Assembly: GCA_031763025.1 (NCBI GenBank)
Contig: JASSKH010000005.1
Location: forward strand, 12,852,528 to 12,916,527
Direction of reading: 5' to 3'
DNA from: Macrocystis pyrifera
Lineage: Eukaryota > Sar > Phaeophyceae > Laminariales > Laminariaceae
Length of the DNA stretch: 64,000 bases
Position numbers and translations under genes: made by a program. Below the pieces are notes generated by a model. That model was given only the letters and a program-made list of their open reading frames with translations, was not told the DNA's origin and did no database searches. Positions 32,735 to 64,000 of the stretch are shown piece after piece. The stretch's first letter is position 1. Each line of letters starts with the position of its first letter.

Positions 32735-64000
<31,266 letters not shown>

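Overview
The window is nuclear DNA of an intron-rich eukaryote, most likely a stramenopile and probably a brown alga. This is inferred from GC-rich, GC3-rich short exons separated by kilobase introns with GT-AG ends, poly-Gly/Ala/Gln/Asn tracts in proteins, RNI-type leucine-rich repeats, and a decayed Ty3/gypsy element with a chromo-like C-terminal region. No bacterial operons, rRNA genes or CRISPR arrays are present. The species cannot be fixed from the sequence alone.

Three host genes can be reconstructed by joining exons whose splice phases agree. (1) An armadillo-type repeat gene on + enters from the left (first visible exon about 2043) and ends with a TGA at 15562-15564; ten exons are visible. 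(2) On -, 31191 down to 22389, lies a CEP44 (centrosomal protein 44) homologue: a 120-codon first exon, a 6.7-kb intron, and a long second part that completes the CEP44 domain and continues as a Gly/Pro/Gln/Ser-rich tail with a C-terminal coiled coil. (3) On +, from 32735 past the right edge, at least 17-18 exons encode one apparent membrane protein: acidic disordered N-terminus, multi-pass membrane domain resembling those of large protist TRP/Flc-like membrane proteins, low-complexity insert, second membrane block, helical linker, then at least seven 28-residue leucine-rich repeats whose periodicity runs across splice junctions. The ARM gene and CEP44 are convergent (15565-22388 between them holds no convincing gene). 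CEP44 and the membrane-LRR gene are divergent, with start codons 1.5 kb apart.

Introns and intergenic DNA are packed with mobile elements: a degraded LINE (1-1400) and many of its 3' ends; a roughly 500-bp SINE-like family (10 copies, 3 near full length) that shares the LINE 3' terminus and ends in poly-C; a palindromic 110-bp MITE family with TATTACGGGGG termini (about 13 copies); two long foldback elements inside the CEP44 intron; several smaller dispersed repeats; and, inside intron 15 of the membrane-LRR gene, an antisense degenerate Ty3/gypsy element next to a frameshifted NADAR-domain gene, plus a tRNA-Glu-like sequence.

The observations most worth following are: the membrane-LRR fusion gene; the orientation bias of the poly-C-tailed retroposons (9 of 10 copies are sense to the host gene, several just upstream of 3' splice sites, where their C-tails supply pyrimidine tracts); the NADAR gene beside the retroelement; and the CEP44 homologue. 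A few exons carry apparent 1-nt frame breaks in homopolymers or simple repeats, so some of the assembly may contain indel errors.
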